Part shown: positions 23,749 to 32,839 of the stretch, piece by piece
Numbering within the stretch: the stretch's first letter is position 1
Layout of the letters: every line of letters starts with the position of its first letter
Origin: DYFC01 sp041658585
GTDB taxonomy: Bacteria > Nitrospirota > Thermodesulfovibrionia > Thermodesulfovibrionales > SM23-35
Assembly (NCBI GenBank): GCA_041658585.1
Contig: JBAZZX010000002.1
Location: forward strand, 62,001-126,000
DNA length: 64,000 nucleotides
Direction: 5' to 3'
Program-made: the position numbers and the translations under genes
The notes under the pieces: generated by a model
Database searches by the model: none
What the model saw: only the letters and a program-made list of their open reading frames with translations
What the model was told of the DNA's origin: nothing

Positions 23749-23889
23749 CAATACTGGCTAACAAAGGGATCAAAAGCGCACAGGATAAGGTAAAGGCATC
23801 CGTATTGCTTATCTCGGGATGCCAGGATAACCAGTTGTCCTCGGACGGAAATTTCAACGGCTTGTTTACATCACAATTGCTAAAAGTAA
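23749..23889 (+). pseudogene. Caspase-like gene fragment (duplicate of codons 186-231)
   Basis: This 140-bp stretch repeats the 3' part of the caspase-like gene (20840-20979) and then jumps to the ribosome site of the phosphoesterase, missing the last 150 bp or so of the caspase region. The five differences I can see between the copies are all synonymous. It lacks the catalytic residues. The 23591-23748 stretch before it has a 27-codon frame (23601-23684) and nothing else I can support. Confidence 0.75.
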
Positions 23890-23900
23890 GGAGGCGTAAT

Positions 23901-24974
23901 ATGCCTGAGAAAAAACGTATTTATATCAGCGACGTTCACATGGCCGCCGGGCGGAAGCCCGTCAAGAAGAGTTTTGATTACGATTGGCTCGGCGCTGACG
24001 AAGCCAAAGTCTTTGCCGATTTTCTGAAGTTTTTAATTGACGATGCGGAAGTCGGGGAAATCATACTTCTGGGGGATACCATGGACAATTGGGTATGCCC
24101 GATTTATGATACGCCGCCCACTTTTGACGAAATAATCAATGCGCCCGTCAACAAGGACGTTGTAAAGAACCTTAAAGCCCTTGCAACACATAAGGAGAAA
24201 AAACTCATTTATATGCCGGGCAATCATGACATGCTGATTACAAAAGAGATCCTTGAGAATTATTTCCCGGGGATAATTTTCGGAGGGAGCGCTGCATATA
24301 AAAGCGTGTACAGGACCAGCCGTCTTCGGGCTGAGCACGGAAGCGCCTATGCAATGTTCAATGCCCCGGATCCTATAAACAATCCGGGGAACCGCCTGCC
24401 TCTCGGATATTTCATCTCCCGTGTTGCCGCAACAAAACATGCGCGGACAGGCAGCGCTGACCGTCATTACTGGACATATGCCGACGACCTGCTTGAATTA
24501 CTTGGGCCTCAGAAACTGCCTGCCTCCGTTTTTGAAGCAATTCTGGAGGAAGCAAACATTTGCGAAGATGATGATATAAAAATGTACGGGGCCTCATGCA
24601 TCAAAGTGAAGGAGGTAAAATCAAAATACGCGGACCTCTATGAGCAGTGGAAAGTATACTACGGCAAAGGCGTTGCCTTTAAAGCCGTTATGGCGGAGAT
24701 AGGGTACCTCGATGATTTTGCCGATATGCTGAGCAAAAAAGGAGACACGAATATCATCATCTTCGGACATTCGCATAAGAGCGACCTTGATAAAGACAGC
24801 TGGTTTGTAAAGGACAGGGTATATGCCAATTGCGGTTCATGGTGCGATGAAGAAGAGCCGTGCACTTTTGTTGAAACGCAAAAGGACAATGAAGAAAGAG
24901 TTCATCATGTGCGTTTGAACCGATGGAAAAACAACGCGGTCGAGAATATAGGCGATAAGACCGTAGATTTGTAA
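23901..24974 (+). CDS. Calcineurin-like metallophosphoesterase
   Basis: 357 residues starting at ATG 23901 behind AAGGAGGCG. A longer in-frame reading from 23739 is an artefact of the duplicated caspase piece. All five metal motifs are present: DVH (11-13), GDTMDNW (58-64), GNHD (107-110), an internal EHGSAY, and GHSHKSD near 288. The LpxH-like order suggests a phosphomonoesterase or pyrophosphatase, but the long insert (150-260) is unlike UDP-diacylglucosamine hydrolase. No membrane segment. It sits between the caspase-like and amidohydrolase genes, 23 nt before the latter, so these are cotranscribed. Substrate unknown. Confidence 0.9.
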   Translation: MPEKKRIYISDVHMAAGRKPVKKSFDYDWLGADEAKVFADFLKFLIDDAEVGEIILLGDTMDNWVCPIYDTPPTFDEIINAPVNKDVVKNLKALATHKEKKLIYMPGNHDMLITKEILENYFPGIIFGGSAAYKSVYRTSRLRAEHGSAYAMFNAPDPINNPGNRLPLGYFISRVAATKHARTGSADRHYWTYADDLLELLGPQKLPASVFEAILEEANICEDDDIKMYGASCIKVKEVKSKYADLYEQWKVYYGKGVAFKAVMAEIGYLDDFADMLSKKGDTNIIIFGHSHKSDLDKDSWFVKDRVYANCGSWCDEEEPCTFVETQKDNEERVHHVRLNRWKNNAVENIGDKTVDL

Positions 24975-24997
24975 GTTATAAAAGAAAGGGGTCTCTT

Positions 24998-26080
24998 ATG
25001 AGAATCGATATGCATTGCCATGTGGTCGGCAACGGCAGGGATATCCACAATGCCGACGCCGATGTTTACCTGTATGCCGAGGACAACCAGCACTGGTTTA
25101 CGAGGATACTCTACAATCTCCTTGATAAAGACCTCAAAGAGCTTGAAGCCGATCTGAACCGTGACGGCATAATCTCAACAAACGAATACTTTGAACTGAT
25201 ATACAGGCTGCTCGCCGGGTCCGTTGAAATCGACGGCGTTGTCCTCCTTGCGCTCGACGCCGTTTATTCCCGCAGGACGGGAGAACTGGATGAAATAAAG
25301 ACGGACCTGTGGGCGTCCAACAGATTCCTGTCTCAAAAGGTCAAAGAGCTAAACAGCCGGTTGCAGAATGAACCCGAGCCGGAAAAGAGAAATAAACGAT
25401 TCTTTTTCGGCGCCTCGGTCAGTCCCAACCGGAAAGACTGGGACGCGGAACTCAATTACGTCATCAACCAGACGGAAGCGGTCCTCATTAAACTAATACC
25501 CTCGACACAGCATATACATCTGCAAGATATAAGACATACGGACTTTTACAGGGCGCTCGCCGCCCATCACATGCCGCTGCTCTGCCATGTGGGCCCTGAA
25601 TATTCTTTTCCCGAAGGAATCCGGAACATGCAGCTCGACCATTATAAACAGCTTGAAAGACCGCTTGAATGCGGCGTCATGGTTATTGCCGCCCATTGCG
25701 CCTCGCCGGTATTTCCCGTCGTCGATAAGAATGTGATAAAGGATTTCTATAAATTTATGTCGGACTGCAACTCGGATGGAAAGATAAGGTTATGGGCGGA
25801 CACCTCGGCGCTGTCTTTAACCACAAGGCTTCCCTATATACGGGAAATTGTGGAAACCTTCAATCCCGATTGGCTTGTAAACGGTTCCGATTTCCCTATC
25901 CCAATCGACGGCTGGACACACCTGCCGTTGGTGACCCATGACGTAACCCCTGAAGAGTATATAAATATCTGTAAAACAAAGAACCCCCTCGACAGGGACA
26001 TAAAAATAAAACGCGCCCACGGCTTTTCTGATTCGATCCTTGAGAATGGAGAAAAAGTCCTGCGCCTGCCAAAGGCTTAA
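24998..26080 (+). CDS. Amidohydrolase-family TIM-barrel hydrolase with an EF-hand loop
   Basis: 360 residues. Metal ligands include the N-terminal H-x-H (MRIDMHCHVV, His6/His8), a strand-5 His (LLCHVGPEY), a strand-6 His (IAAHCASP) and the strand-8 Asp (LVNGSDFPIP), as in amidohydrolase_2 enzymes. Between strand 1 and the barrel core is an insertion with DLNRDGIISTNE (52-63), which matches the 12-residue EF-hand calcium loop at positions 1, 3, 5, 6, 8 and 12. AAAGGGG precedes the ATG. The gene follows the phosphoesterase closely. Decarboxylase or lactonase activity is possible; calcium gating is an inference. Confidence 0.87.
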   Translation: MRIDMHCHVVGNGRDIHNADADVYLYAEDNQHWFTRILYNLLDKDLKELEADLNRDGIISTNEYFELIYRLLAGSVEIDGVVLLALDAVYSRRTGELDEIKTDLWASNRFLSQKVKELNSRLQNEPEPEKRNKRFFFGASVSPNRKDWDAELNYVINQTEAVLIKLIPSTQHIHLQDIRHTDFYRALAAHHMPLLCHVGPEYSFPEGIRNMQLDHYKQLERPLECGVMVIAAHCASPVFPVVDKNVIKDFYKFMSDCNSDGKIRLWADTSALSLTTRLPYIREIVETFNPDWLVNGSDFPIPIDGWTHLPLVTHDVTPEEYINICKTKNPLDRDIKIKRAHGFSDSILENGEKVLRLPKA

Positions 26081-26094
26081 ACACTGTATTAACC

Positions 26095-26284
26095 TAACCC
26101 GGGTTATTCATAAAATTGGCAACAGCAACTGAGGATAGAATATTTGAGCGGTTTTTTTTGCCGATAGTCAAATACGGTATTTGGAAATAGAGAGGCAAAA
26201 GCCTCGCAGGGAGGAACGACCGAGAATGAGCGAAAATACCCTATCCTCAGTTCAATCAGAAAAATTTATGAATAATCCGGGTTA
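26095..26284. repeat. Inverted-repeat element, family A, copy 2
   Basis: TAACCCGGGTTATTC at the left and GAATAATCCGGGTTA at the right are exact 15-bp inverted termini. The interior matches 8698-8916 in inverted orientation. It begins 14 bp after the amidohydrolase stop. A family B copy starts 2 bp after its right end, as it nearly does at the other locus, so A and B tend to travel or insert together. Confidence 0.8.
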
Positions 26285-26286
26285 AA

Positions 26287-26493
26287 CGTTGCAAAACAAG
26301 TCCTCAATTTGAAAGGAAGACATGATAAAAAAGCTTTTAGGCGACTCCATAATGCACTATTAACACTGTTCGATATGCATTTATCTAAAACACACATTAG
26401 GTTAAAAGTGCCGTCAGGTGAATATGGATTATCTTTTATCGCGTTCTAAATGTTTTATTATCATGTCAGTCTTTCATTTTATGCAACTGACGG
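26287..26493. repeat. Inverted-repeat element, family B, full copy 2
   Basis: GTTGCAAAACAAG and TTTGAAAGGAAGACATGATA at the left, ATCATGTCAGTCTTTCATTT and ATGCAACTGACGG at the right. The GTTAAAAGTGCCGTCAGGTG core is identical to copy 1 at 4131-4334. Non-coding. It ends 26 bp before the ETF:quinone oxidoreductase stop. Confidence 0.8.
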
Positions 26494-26519
26494 ATAATTT
26501 CATGGCTTATGCGTCGCTC

Positions 26520-28184
26520 TTATTGCAGGCTATACCGCGGCCCGCCACCGCCCTCCGGCAGGTTCCAGACGATATTCTGAAAAGGGCACTTCAAATCGCA
26601 TGTCTTGCAGTGCAGGCAATTACTGAAGTTCACTTTTATTTTGTCGTGTTGCAGCTCATAGACGCCCGCAGGGCAGAATACCGTGCAGGGCGCTTTATAA
26701 TCTGAAATGCATTTCTTGCATACGGTTTCATCCTTCAACAGGATATGGCTTTTCTGTCTTTCGTCATGCGCCGTGCCGGAGAAATAAACATCCGTTAATT
26801 TGTCGACAATGATTTTGTCATCCGCCTTCGGCATCAGTTCGGGTGATCTGCCGCCGTAAAAACTCTTCATATCCTCGGTGGTCGAGTAATCGGGTTTTGT
26901 TTTAAGATCACCCATTGGTGCGACGCCGCCGGTAACGATTTGAAATGCGAGGAGCGGCCCGCCCGGGAAAGGAACTCCCATAGCAACCGCGGGAGTGAAA
27001 TTGCGGCCCGCCCTGAGATCGGAGTATATCCAGCCGTTTTTCAATTTCTCTTCATATTTTGCCAATTGGTCCGCTGAAAAATCATTGCTCCTGAACGCTT
27101 CAAAGAGAACTTCAGCCGCAAGCATTCCCGATTTTATGGCCGTATGCAGTCCTTTCAGTTTTCGCGAATCGACAAGGTTCGCGGAGTCGCCGATTATCAT
27201 AACGCCGTCTGATGTAAGTTTGGGTATGGAGAAATACCCGCCGCAGGGAAGAGTCCGGGCGCCGTAATGCGTCGGTTTTCCGTCTTTGATGATACCGGTA
27301 ATCAACGGATGCTGTTTGTATTTTTGCAGTTCCTTGTGCGGATCGAACTGCGGGTCTTCGGAACTGAGATGAGCGATAAGCCCGATGACGACCCTGGTTT
27401 CGGAAATACAATATATAAATCCGCCGCCGGAAAGTCCTTTACGGAACGGATAACCGAGTGTATGGATACATTCCCCCTTTTTGAGAGGATTACTCTTCAG
27501 TTCATATATCTCTTTTACGCCGAGTTCATAGATGGAAGGGGCCTTGCCTTTATCAAGATGCAGTTTTTCAACTAAGCTTTTACGCAAAGTACCGTTGCTA
27601 CCCTCTCCAAGAACGACGACCTTTGAGTTTAGAATATAACCGGGAGTCTCATATTCGCCGTTCTCCAGAAGACGTTTGTCGTCCGTTCGGACGCCGACTA
27701 CTTTGTTCCCTTCATATAGAATTTCAACTGCGGACGTTCCCTCAAGCATCATCACTTTGTTCTTCTCGGCAATTTTGGAGAGCCATCCGGCAAATTTGGA
27801 GAGCGAAATAAAATAATTGCCGTGATTATTCAAAAACGACGGAGTAAATGGAACTTCGATCTTTCCCTTTTTGGTCAAAAAATAAATGGATTCTTTGTTT
27901 ACCTCCGCATCAATGGGGCAGCCAAACTCTTTATGGTCGGGCAATAGTTCCGAAAGAACGCCGGGAATGAGCACCGCACCGGAAATATTGTGCGCGCCGA
28001 AATATGCGCCTTTTTCGAGAACGGCAATTTTATCTTCGATATCGATTTTTCCGCCTTGCAGTTTGCCGTCTTCAATATCTTTATTATGTTTACCAATAAG
28101 GTTTGTCAGGTGAATTGCACTGCTTAGATTGGCGGGCCCGCCGCCCACAAAAATAACATCGAACTCTATTACTTCACGTTCCAT
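26520..28184 (-). CDS. Electron transfer flavoprotein:quinone oxidoreductase
   Basis: 554 residues. The N-terminal FAD motif VIFVGGGPANLSSAIHL is followed by a second FAD block (KGAYFGAHNISGAVLIPGVL), the quinone-site and membrane-surface region (PTHYGARTLPCGGYFSIPKL, GDSANLVDSRKLKGLHTAIKSGMLAAE) and a C-terminal [4Fe-4S] ferredoxin domain (CKKCISDY, CTVFCP, CLHCKTCDLKCPFQNIVW). It takes electrons from ETF and reduces membrane quinone. Length matches ETF-QO (about 550). GGAGAATAA precedes the ATG. It is monocistronic here; the ETF genes at 6.6-8.6 kb are the likely partner. Confidence 0.95.
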   Translation of the reverse strand: MEREVIEFDVIFVGGGPANLSSAIHLTNLIGKHNKDIEDGKLQGGKIDIEDKIAVLEKGAYFGAHNISGAVLIPGVLSELLPDHKEFGCPIDAEVNKESIYFLTKKGKIEVPFTPSFLNNHGNYFISLSKFAGWLSKIAEKNKVMMLEGTSAVEILYEGNKVVGVRTDDKRLLENGEYETPGYILNSKVVVLGEGSNGTLRKSLVEKLHLDKGKAPSIYELGVKEIYELKSNPLKKGECIHTLGYPFRKGLSGGGFIYCISETRVVIGLIAHLSSEDPQFDPHKELQKYKQHPLITGIIKDGKPTHYGARTLPCGGYFSIPKLTSDGVMIIGDSANLVDSRKLKGLHTAIKSGMLAAEVLFEAFRSNDFSADQLAKYEEKLKNGWIYSDLRAGRNFTPAVAMGVPFPGGPLLAFQIVTGGVAPMGDLKTKPDYSTTEDMKSFYGGRSPELMPKADDKIIVDKLTDVYFSGTAHDERQKSHILLKDETVCKKCISDYKAPCTVFCPAGVYELQHDKIKVNFSNCLHCKTCDLKCPFQNIVWNLPEGGGGPRYSLQ

Positions 28185-28266
28185 ATTTATTCTCCTTCCC
28201 TGTTATTATAACGGAATAATGCCTTGAGATAAATGCCGAGGATATTCCCGTTGTAATCCTTTTAAA

Positions 28267-28515
28267 AGCTCCCTGCTTGAATTTTTTGCCTGCCTCAATC
28301 TTATTGCAAGGGCTGCTCTTCAGGACGGGCAGGTTTATTATTTCAGAACCCAGGGCGGCAAAGAAAAGGAAGTTGATTTTATATTTGAAAAAGACAACAA
28401 AATTGCGGGGATAGAGGTAAAACTGTCCGATTCCATTTCCGTGAAGGATATGGATAATCTTCTCTTTCTCAGGGTGTCATTGATTACAAAGACAAAGCTC
28501 AAGCCAGATCAGTGA
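28267..28515 (+). pseudogene. DUF4143 C-terminal fragment
   Basis: An 82-codon frame without a start reads ALQDGQVYYFRTQGGKEKEV, then DFIFEKDNKIAGIEVKLSDS. That is the D...E-x-K nuclease-like end of AAA_14/DUF4143 ATPases, as in the intact genes at 14135, 15655 and 42383. A frame change near 28480 leads to a second ending (VIDYKDKAQARSVND). The ATPase half is gone. It is the only content of the 28185-28637 gap. Confidence 0.7.
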
Positions 28516-28637
28516 ATGATTTGATGAACTTGCTTAACCGCTTCACCTGCTACTAAACAGGCTCGGCATACTATCAGAAATAATGATTATTATTCGAAAC
28601 ATGCATCAGTAGCGGTATATTGTACTTGCTTTAACTC

Positions 28638-31600
28638 TTAACTACACAAATAATCAAAGCATATCAACTGCAGATCTTCCCGTTTCAGATCAATTCTTTC
28701 AGTTGAACCACTTTCAGGTGAAGTCGTCCCATATTTTTCACGCATCCTACTTATTTTTTCAATAAGGGTCCCGGGCATCATGTTTCCTCGGAATTCTTTA
28801 TCAATTTTGCGGAGTTCTTTGACCTGTGTCCCGGCCATTGGTTGATTCAAGTATTTAAGAACTTCTATGGCGTCTTTTCTATCCACATCAGGGTGATTGA
28901 GATATCCCTGAATCAGCGTCGCTAAAGTCTGTTGAACCGGGTCGATAACTTTGGGTACAGACTCAAGAGCCACCTTTTCATGATGTGTCTTAAGAATATG
29001 GTCAATTATTTTTTCCTGTATCTCAAAAACATTATAATCCCCGATTACCCGTTCTGTCTCAGGCACACAAGATATGAGGTGAGCTATAAGGTAACGGTTA
29101 TCTACCATACGGCCTGTTTGAAGGTCATAGTAATTCCAGAAATGAAGTTTACCTTTCTCTTTCTCGGCCTGAAAATAAAAAAATAACCCTTTGGATCCTT
29201 TCTTCATTAACCCTGAATGGATTCCATGTGGCAAATCCTCTATCCATTTTTTACCCTCTCTTGCCAGCAGTTCCTGAATCTGTTTTAAGAGAAACTCACT
29301 GCTTGCAAGCTCTATAAACTGTTCTTCTTCGTCAACGACACTCGTGTCCTCTTCTTCAATCCTCTTTAAGGTATTGAATGTCTTTGGATGAACCATCTCG
29401 CCGAGGACACTTGAATCAAGAAAGCCGACTCTGTCTATATCCGATATCTTTCGCTGAAGGCTCTCGACGAGCTTCAGCAGTCTTTCCAGCCCTTCATCAG
29501 GGAACATATTCCTAATAAACAATGTATCGAATTCCGTTCCGATGCGGTCTATCCTGCCGGCACGCTGCACCATTCTTGTCGGATTCCAGTGGAGGTCATA
29601 ATTGATGAGATAGGCACAATCTTGTAGGTTCTGCCCTTCTGATAAAACATCGGTAGATATTAGTATATCGATTTCATTTTCTGTGCCTATCCATTCTGGT
29701 TTGTTATTTGCTTTTGGCGCAAAAGCCCTTATCAATCTCCGCCGGTCCTTGGGATCTGCTCCACTATCCATGCGCTTTATTAAAGGACTACCAATAACTT
29801 TCCTGAAGTCAGCTCCTTTCTCACTACCAAGTTCACCGAATACATAGCGCGCGGTATCTTTATAATAGGTAAAAATCAGTGTCTTTTTCCCTTTCAAAGG
29901 CCCTGAAAGAATGTCCTTGAGTTTTTGAAGTTTTGCATCTTTTCCAGGGTCAATCTGCTTCACCTGCTGCCAGATACCGGTAAGGATATCTATATCATGC
30001 TGCACAGCCTCATGCAGTTTCCTCAAGTTATACTGGGCTGTATCAACCGTTTCCATGGACTCCATTATTGCCTTAGCTTCCTCGCTTGCATCAATCTCTT
30101 CGGCCCTTGATTTAGGCGTGGCATCATCCTCTTCCTCTTCTCTTTCAAGGTATCTGAGTGATTTATGGAAATCGCTGGATTTTATGAGCTTCCCGTCAAG
30201 TATGAACGACTCAAAAGTTTTTTGAAATTCCAGAGCCCTCTTGATGCTGATCCTGAAAGCTGCAATGCTTGACTCAAATCTCTTCAGATACCTGCTCTTG
30301 AAGATTCCCACCAAAGCCTGTTCTCTGCCCTCTTCAAACTCGTCTTTCTTAACGCCTGCCTTTTTGTATGACTCAAGATTATACGGAGCGAGTTTGAGTG
30401 TCCCTGTCCCGGTCACAATTTGTTCATAGATTCCGCTGTATGTTTTTTCAAGGTTATAGTATTCCGTTTTCAGTTTTCTCTCCGGGAAGTGTATTTTCTT
30501 GCCTTCGATTGTTGCATCCGGATAAACCCTCTTGATAAACTGACGAGTTCTTCTGATAACGATTTCCTCAAGGAGGTTGAACAGTGCTGTGATACCATGG
30601 CTGTCATCGGAGTTGCGCCTTGCGGCAAGGAAATATCTGTACAGATCTCCTATTCCGGCAGATGAAAAGTAGCTCCTGTCGCCCCGTGTGAACAGGATAA
30701 TCTGGTTGTAGAGATCAAAAAGGTCATTGTTGATAGGAGTGGCGGTCAGGAGAATAAGCTTCTTTCTCTCGCCTGCCTGTCCTTTGCCTGCATTCAGACT
30801 GATGATGCGTTCAAGACTTTCATAACGCTGGGCATTCCTGTTCCTGAAATTGTGAGACTCGTCAATGAGGACAACATCCGCATTTCCATATTCCTCTGCA
30901 GAGAAATCAGCCTGGCCGACTTCTTCCTGGGAAAGGATAGTTGCTGCAATCGATGCTTTTTTCAGTTCACCGTCCCACATGTCGCGTAACGAAGCAGGGC
31001 AGATGACAAGGGCCTTTTGTCTCATATGATATGCATAGTCTTCAAGTAGCTTTTTCCCTATCCAGGTTTTTCCGAGACCAACGGAATCGGCTACCATGAC
31101 GCCGTCGTACCTGAGCAATATCCTCCGTGCCTTTTTCACCGCGTCTTCCTGGAACTCGGCAAGCTCCACAGCAGAACGCCCAATCTGTTCAGGAACGGTT
31201 TCAAGATCATCCTTAAAGTATTCATAGAGTGCTTTCATATAGACTTGATAGGGTGTGTATTCTTTTGATCCAAATTTTGATGCATCGAGCAGCTCAATGA
31301 ATTTTTCCTTGTAATCTTCGGCATCCTGCCATTGTTGCTCGAACCATTGCTCAAGTTCGATGATCGCTCTGGCGCCGACTTCACTTTTAATGAGTTGCCT
31401 GTTCTGAGGCTTGATGTTCTCGCTCGGTTTCTGCTCGCTCAGCCAGGCTACAGCTCCCTGCGCTTCTTTGTCTTCAGCCTCCTGAACATCGAGGAGCACC
31501 TTATGGGCGAGGTTCAATTCACGATTACTGGTAAGTCCGGGGAATGTAAAATTACTTGAACCGACTATAGCTACAACAGGCTTGAACCTCTCAAAAAGCA

Positions 31601-32009
31601 TCTGCTGACCAGGTTTGTCTGAATAGAAGAGAAAGCACTTGGCATGGAGGAAGCCTTTCGCATGGCGTTTCAGTTCTACATTTTCACGTCTCAAGAATCG
31701 GATCAGATCTTCAACAAGTTTCAGGGTCTCTTCATTAAATGGTTCGGTTTCCAGGTCCGTTCGTATGGATAGATTCAGTTTTGACGTGTCCGGTTTCAGT
31801 CCAATCCTTTCCCCGCTGGTTGGTTCTTCACCTAAGAGAAGTCTGAAACTCCCAAGCGCTGACAGACCCTCTTTCAGCAGGTTATACCCCTGGACATTGA
31901 AGTATGCTGTCACAACATCCATGGACTGGCCCTGATGATTCTCAAGAATCGCATTCAGGATATCCGAAAGCTTGTACTTCTGGTTGTCTATGACATAAGG
32001 GATTTTCAT
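28638..32009 (-). CDS. PLD-SNF2 helicase defence protein
   Basis: About 1123 residues from the ATG at 32009, which overlaps the AbiEii-like stop as ATGA. An N-terminal phospholipase D-like domain carries an HKD motif (FLHAKCFLFYSD) and GSSNFTFPGL. A superfamily 2 helicase follows: Walker A DSVGLGKTWIGKK, DESHNFRN (motif II), LLTATPINND (III), STDVLSEGQNLQ and QRAGRIDRIG (V/VI). A 250-residue C-terminal domain ends the protein. PLD-helicase fusions of this size are found in phage-defence loci with large adenine methylases. It could translocate on and cut unmodified DNA. All six genes from the methylase down to it lie on one strand. Confidence 0.9.
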   Translation of the reverse strand: MKIPYVIDNQKYKLSDILNAILENHQGQSMDVVTAYFNVQGYNLLKEGLSALGSFRLLLGEEPTSGERIGLKPDTSKLNLSIRTDLETEPFNEETLKLVEDLIRFLRRENVELKRHAKGFLHAKCFLFYSDKPGQQMLFERFKPVVAIVGSSNFTFPGLTSNRELNLAHKVLLDVQEAEDKEAQGAVAWLSEQKPSENIKPQNRQLIKSEVGARAIIELEQWFEQQWQDAEDYKEKFIELLDASKFGSKEYTPYQVYMKALYEYFKDDLETVPEQIGRSAVELAEFQEDAVKKARRILLRYDGVMVADSVGLGKTWIGKKLLEDYAYHMRQKALVICPASLRDMWDGELKKASIAATILSQEEVGQADFSAEEYGNADVVLIDESHNFRNRNAQRYESLERIISLNAGKGQAGERKKLILLTATPINNDLFDLYNQIILFTRGDRSYFSSAGIGDLYRYFLAARRNSDDSHGITALFNLLEEIVIRRTRQFIKRVYPDATIEGKKIHFPERKLKTEYYNLEKTYSGIYEQIVTGTGTLKLAPYNLESYKKAGVKKDEFEEGREQALVGIFKSRYLKRFESSIAAFRISIKRALEFQKTFESFILDGKLIKSSDFHKSLRYLEREEEEDDATPKSRAEEIDASEEAKAIMESMETVDTAQYNLRKLHEAVQHDIDILTGIWQQVKQIDPGKDAKLQKLKDILSGPLKGKKTLIFTYYKDTARYVFGELGSEKGADFRKVIGSPLIKRMDSGADPKDRRRLIRAFAPKANNKPEWIGTENEIDILISTDVLSEGQNLQDCAYLINYDLHWNPTRMVQRAGRIDRIGTEFDTLFIRNMFPDEGLERLLKLVESLQRKISDIDRVGFLDSSVLGEMVHPKTFNTLKRIEEEDTSVVDEEEQFIELASSEFLLKQIQELLAREGKKWIEDLPHGIHSGLMKKGSKGLFFYFQAEKEKGKLHFWNYYDLQTGRMVDNRYLIAHLISCVPETERVIGDYNVFEIQEKIIDHILKTHHEKVALESVPKVIDPVQQTLATLIQGYLNHPDVDRKDAIEVLKYLNQPMAGTQVKELRKIDKEFRGNMMPGTLIEKISRMREKYGTTSPESGSTERIDLKREDLQLICFDYLCS

Positions 32010-32839
32010 TTCTTTTTTCCTGTCATCTTGTTGAACGTCTCTGTCCAATCCCTCCATACAATATCAAAGTCCGGAAGCTCTTTCAACATGGGACCCAAAC
32101 GATCTTCCCACGCTTTTTTATTCAAAGTCTTAAGGTTATCGGATGTCAATCCTTTTATATCCGGCTTTATGTCCCTGACTCGGCATTTCTCCTCAAACAT
32201 GGGCAACAACACATTCCATTCGTAATGTTCCGCAGAGTGACAGAGCATATACCAGAGGTCATATAAATCTCGGGGGCGTGGCCATTTCTTTTGCTGCTGG
32301 AGAAGAGAACGCAGTTTTTCGGCGACAATTTCTTTTTTCGAGTATGAGCGTATCTTGAAAGGGGAGAGGTCGGAATATCCCGATTTAATAGAACAAACAA
32401 CCGAGGTTTCAAGAATCGGTTCATCAAAGGTCAGGTGGACCTTTACTTGGGGCAGCCCCTGCCTTCTCGCACCACCCCGGTTATACTCAACAGGAATCTC
32501 TATCTGAAAATCTCCCGGAATAGTATGCGGCTCTTTAACCGCTATCCTGATCCCTGATTCGCTTTGAACCTTGTCGGCACTCTTTTGCAGCAATTGCAAA
32601 GATTTATCCAGATTGTCGCCACCGGGCTTGCAGCTGAAGTCTATGTCCTCTGAGAATCTGTAACCTTCGTAATAACAATGCCTGAGACATGTCCCGCCCT
32701 TGAAGACCCATCCATGCCGTGTTAGTCCGGAATGTGCAAGTCCTGATAAAATCCACAAGATGACATAATCCTTTTCTGCCTGGTCGAAGCGGAGACCTTC
32801 TTGTTCCGCTATTCGATGTAGCTCGGCAGTCGTAATCAT
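32006..32839 (-). CDS. AbiEii-type nucleotidyltransferase toxin
   Basis: 277 residues. The nucleotidyltransferase site GGTCLRHCYYEGYRFSEDIDF holds GG and the S-x-D-x-D metal ligands. EKLRSLLQQQ and RPRDLYDLWYM are the later AbiEii/MenT blocks. These enzymes act as toxins by adding nucleotides to tRNA acceptor ends or related targets, and are restrained by the AbiEi antitoxin. Start overlaps the AbiEi frame (ATGA) and the stop overlaps the helicase start (ATGA), so all are coupled. The toxin frame is intact while the antitoxin is frameshifted, see next entry. Confidence 0.9.
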   Translation of the reverse strand: MITTAELHRIAEQEGLRFDQAEKDYVILWILSGLAHSGLTRHGWVFKGGTCLRHCYYEGYRFSEDIDFSCKPGGDNLDKSLQLLQKSADKVQSESGIRIAVKEPHTIPGDFQIEIPVEYNRGGARRQGLPQVKVHLTFDEPILETSVVCSIKSGYSDLSPFKIRSYSKKEIVAEKLRSLLQQQKKWPRPRDLYDLWYMLCHSAEHYEWNVLLPMFEEKCRVRDIKPDIKGLTSDNLKTLNKKAWEDRLGPMLKELPDFDIVWRDWTETFNKMTGKKK

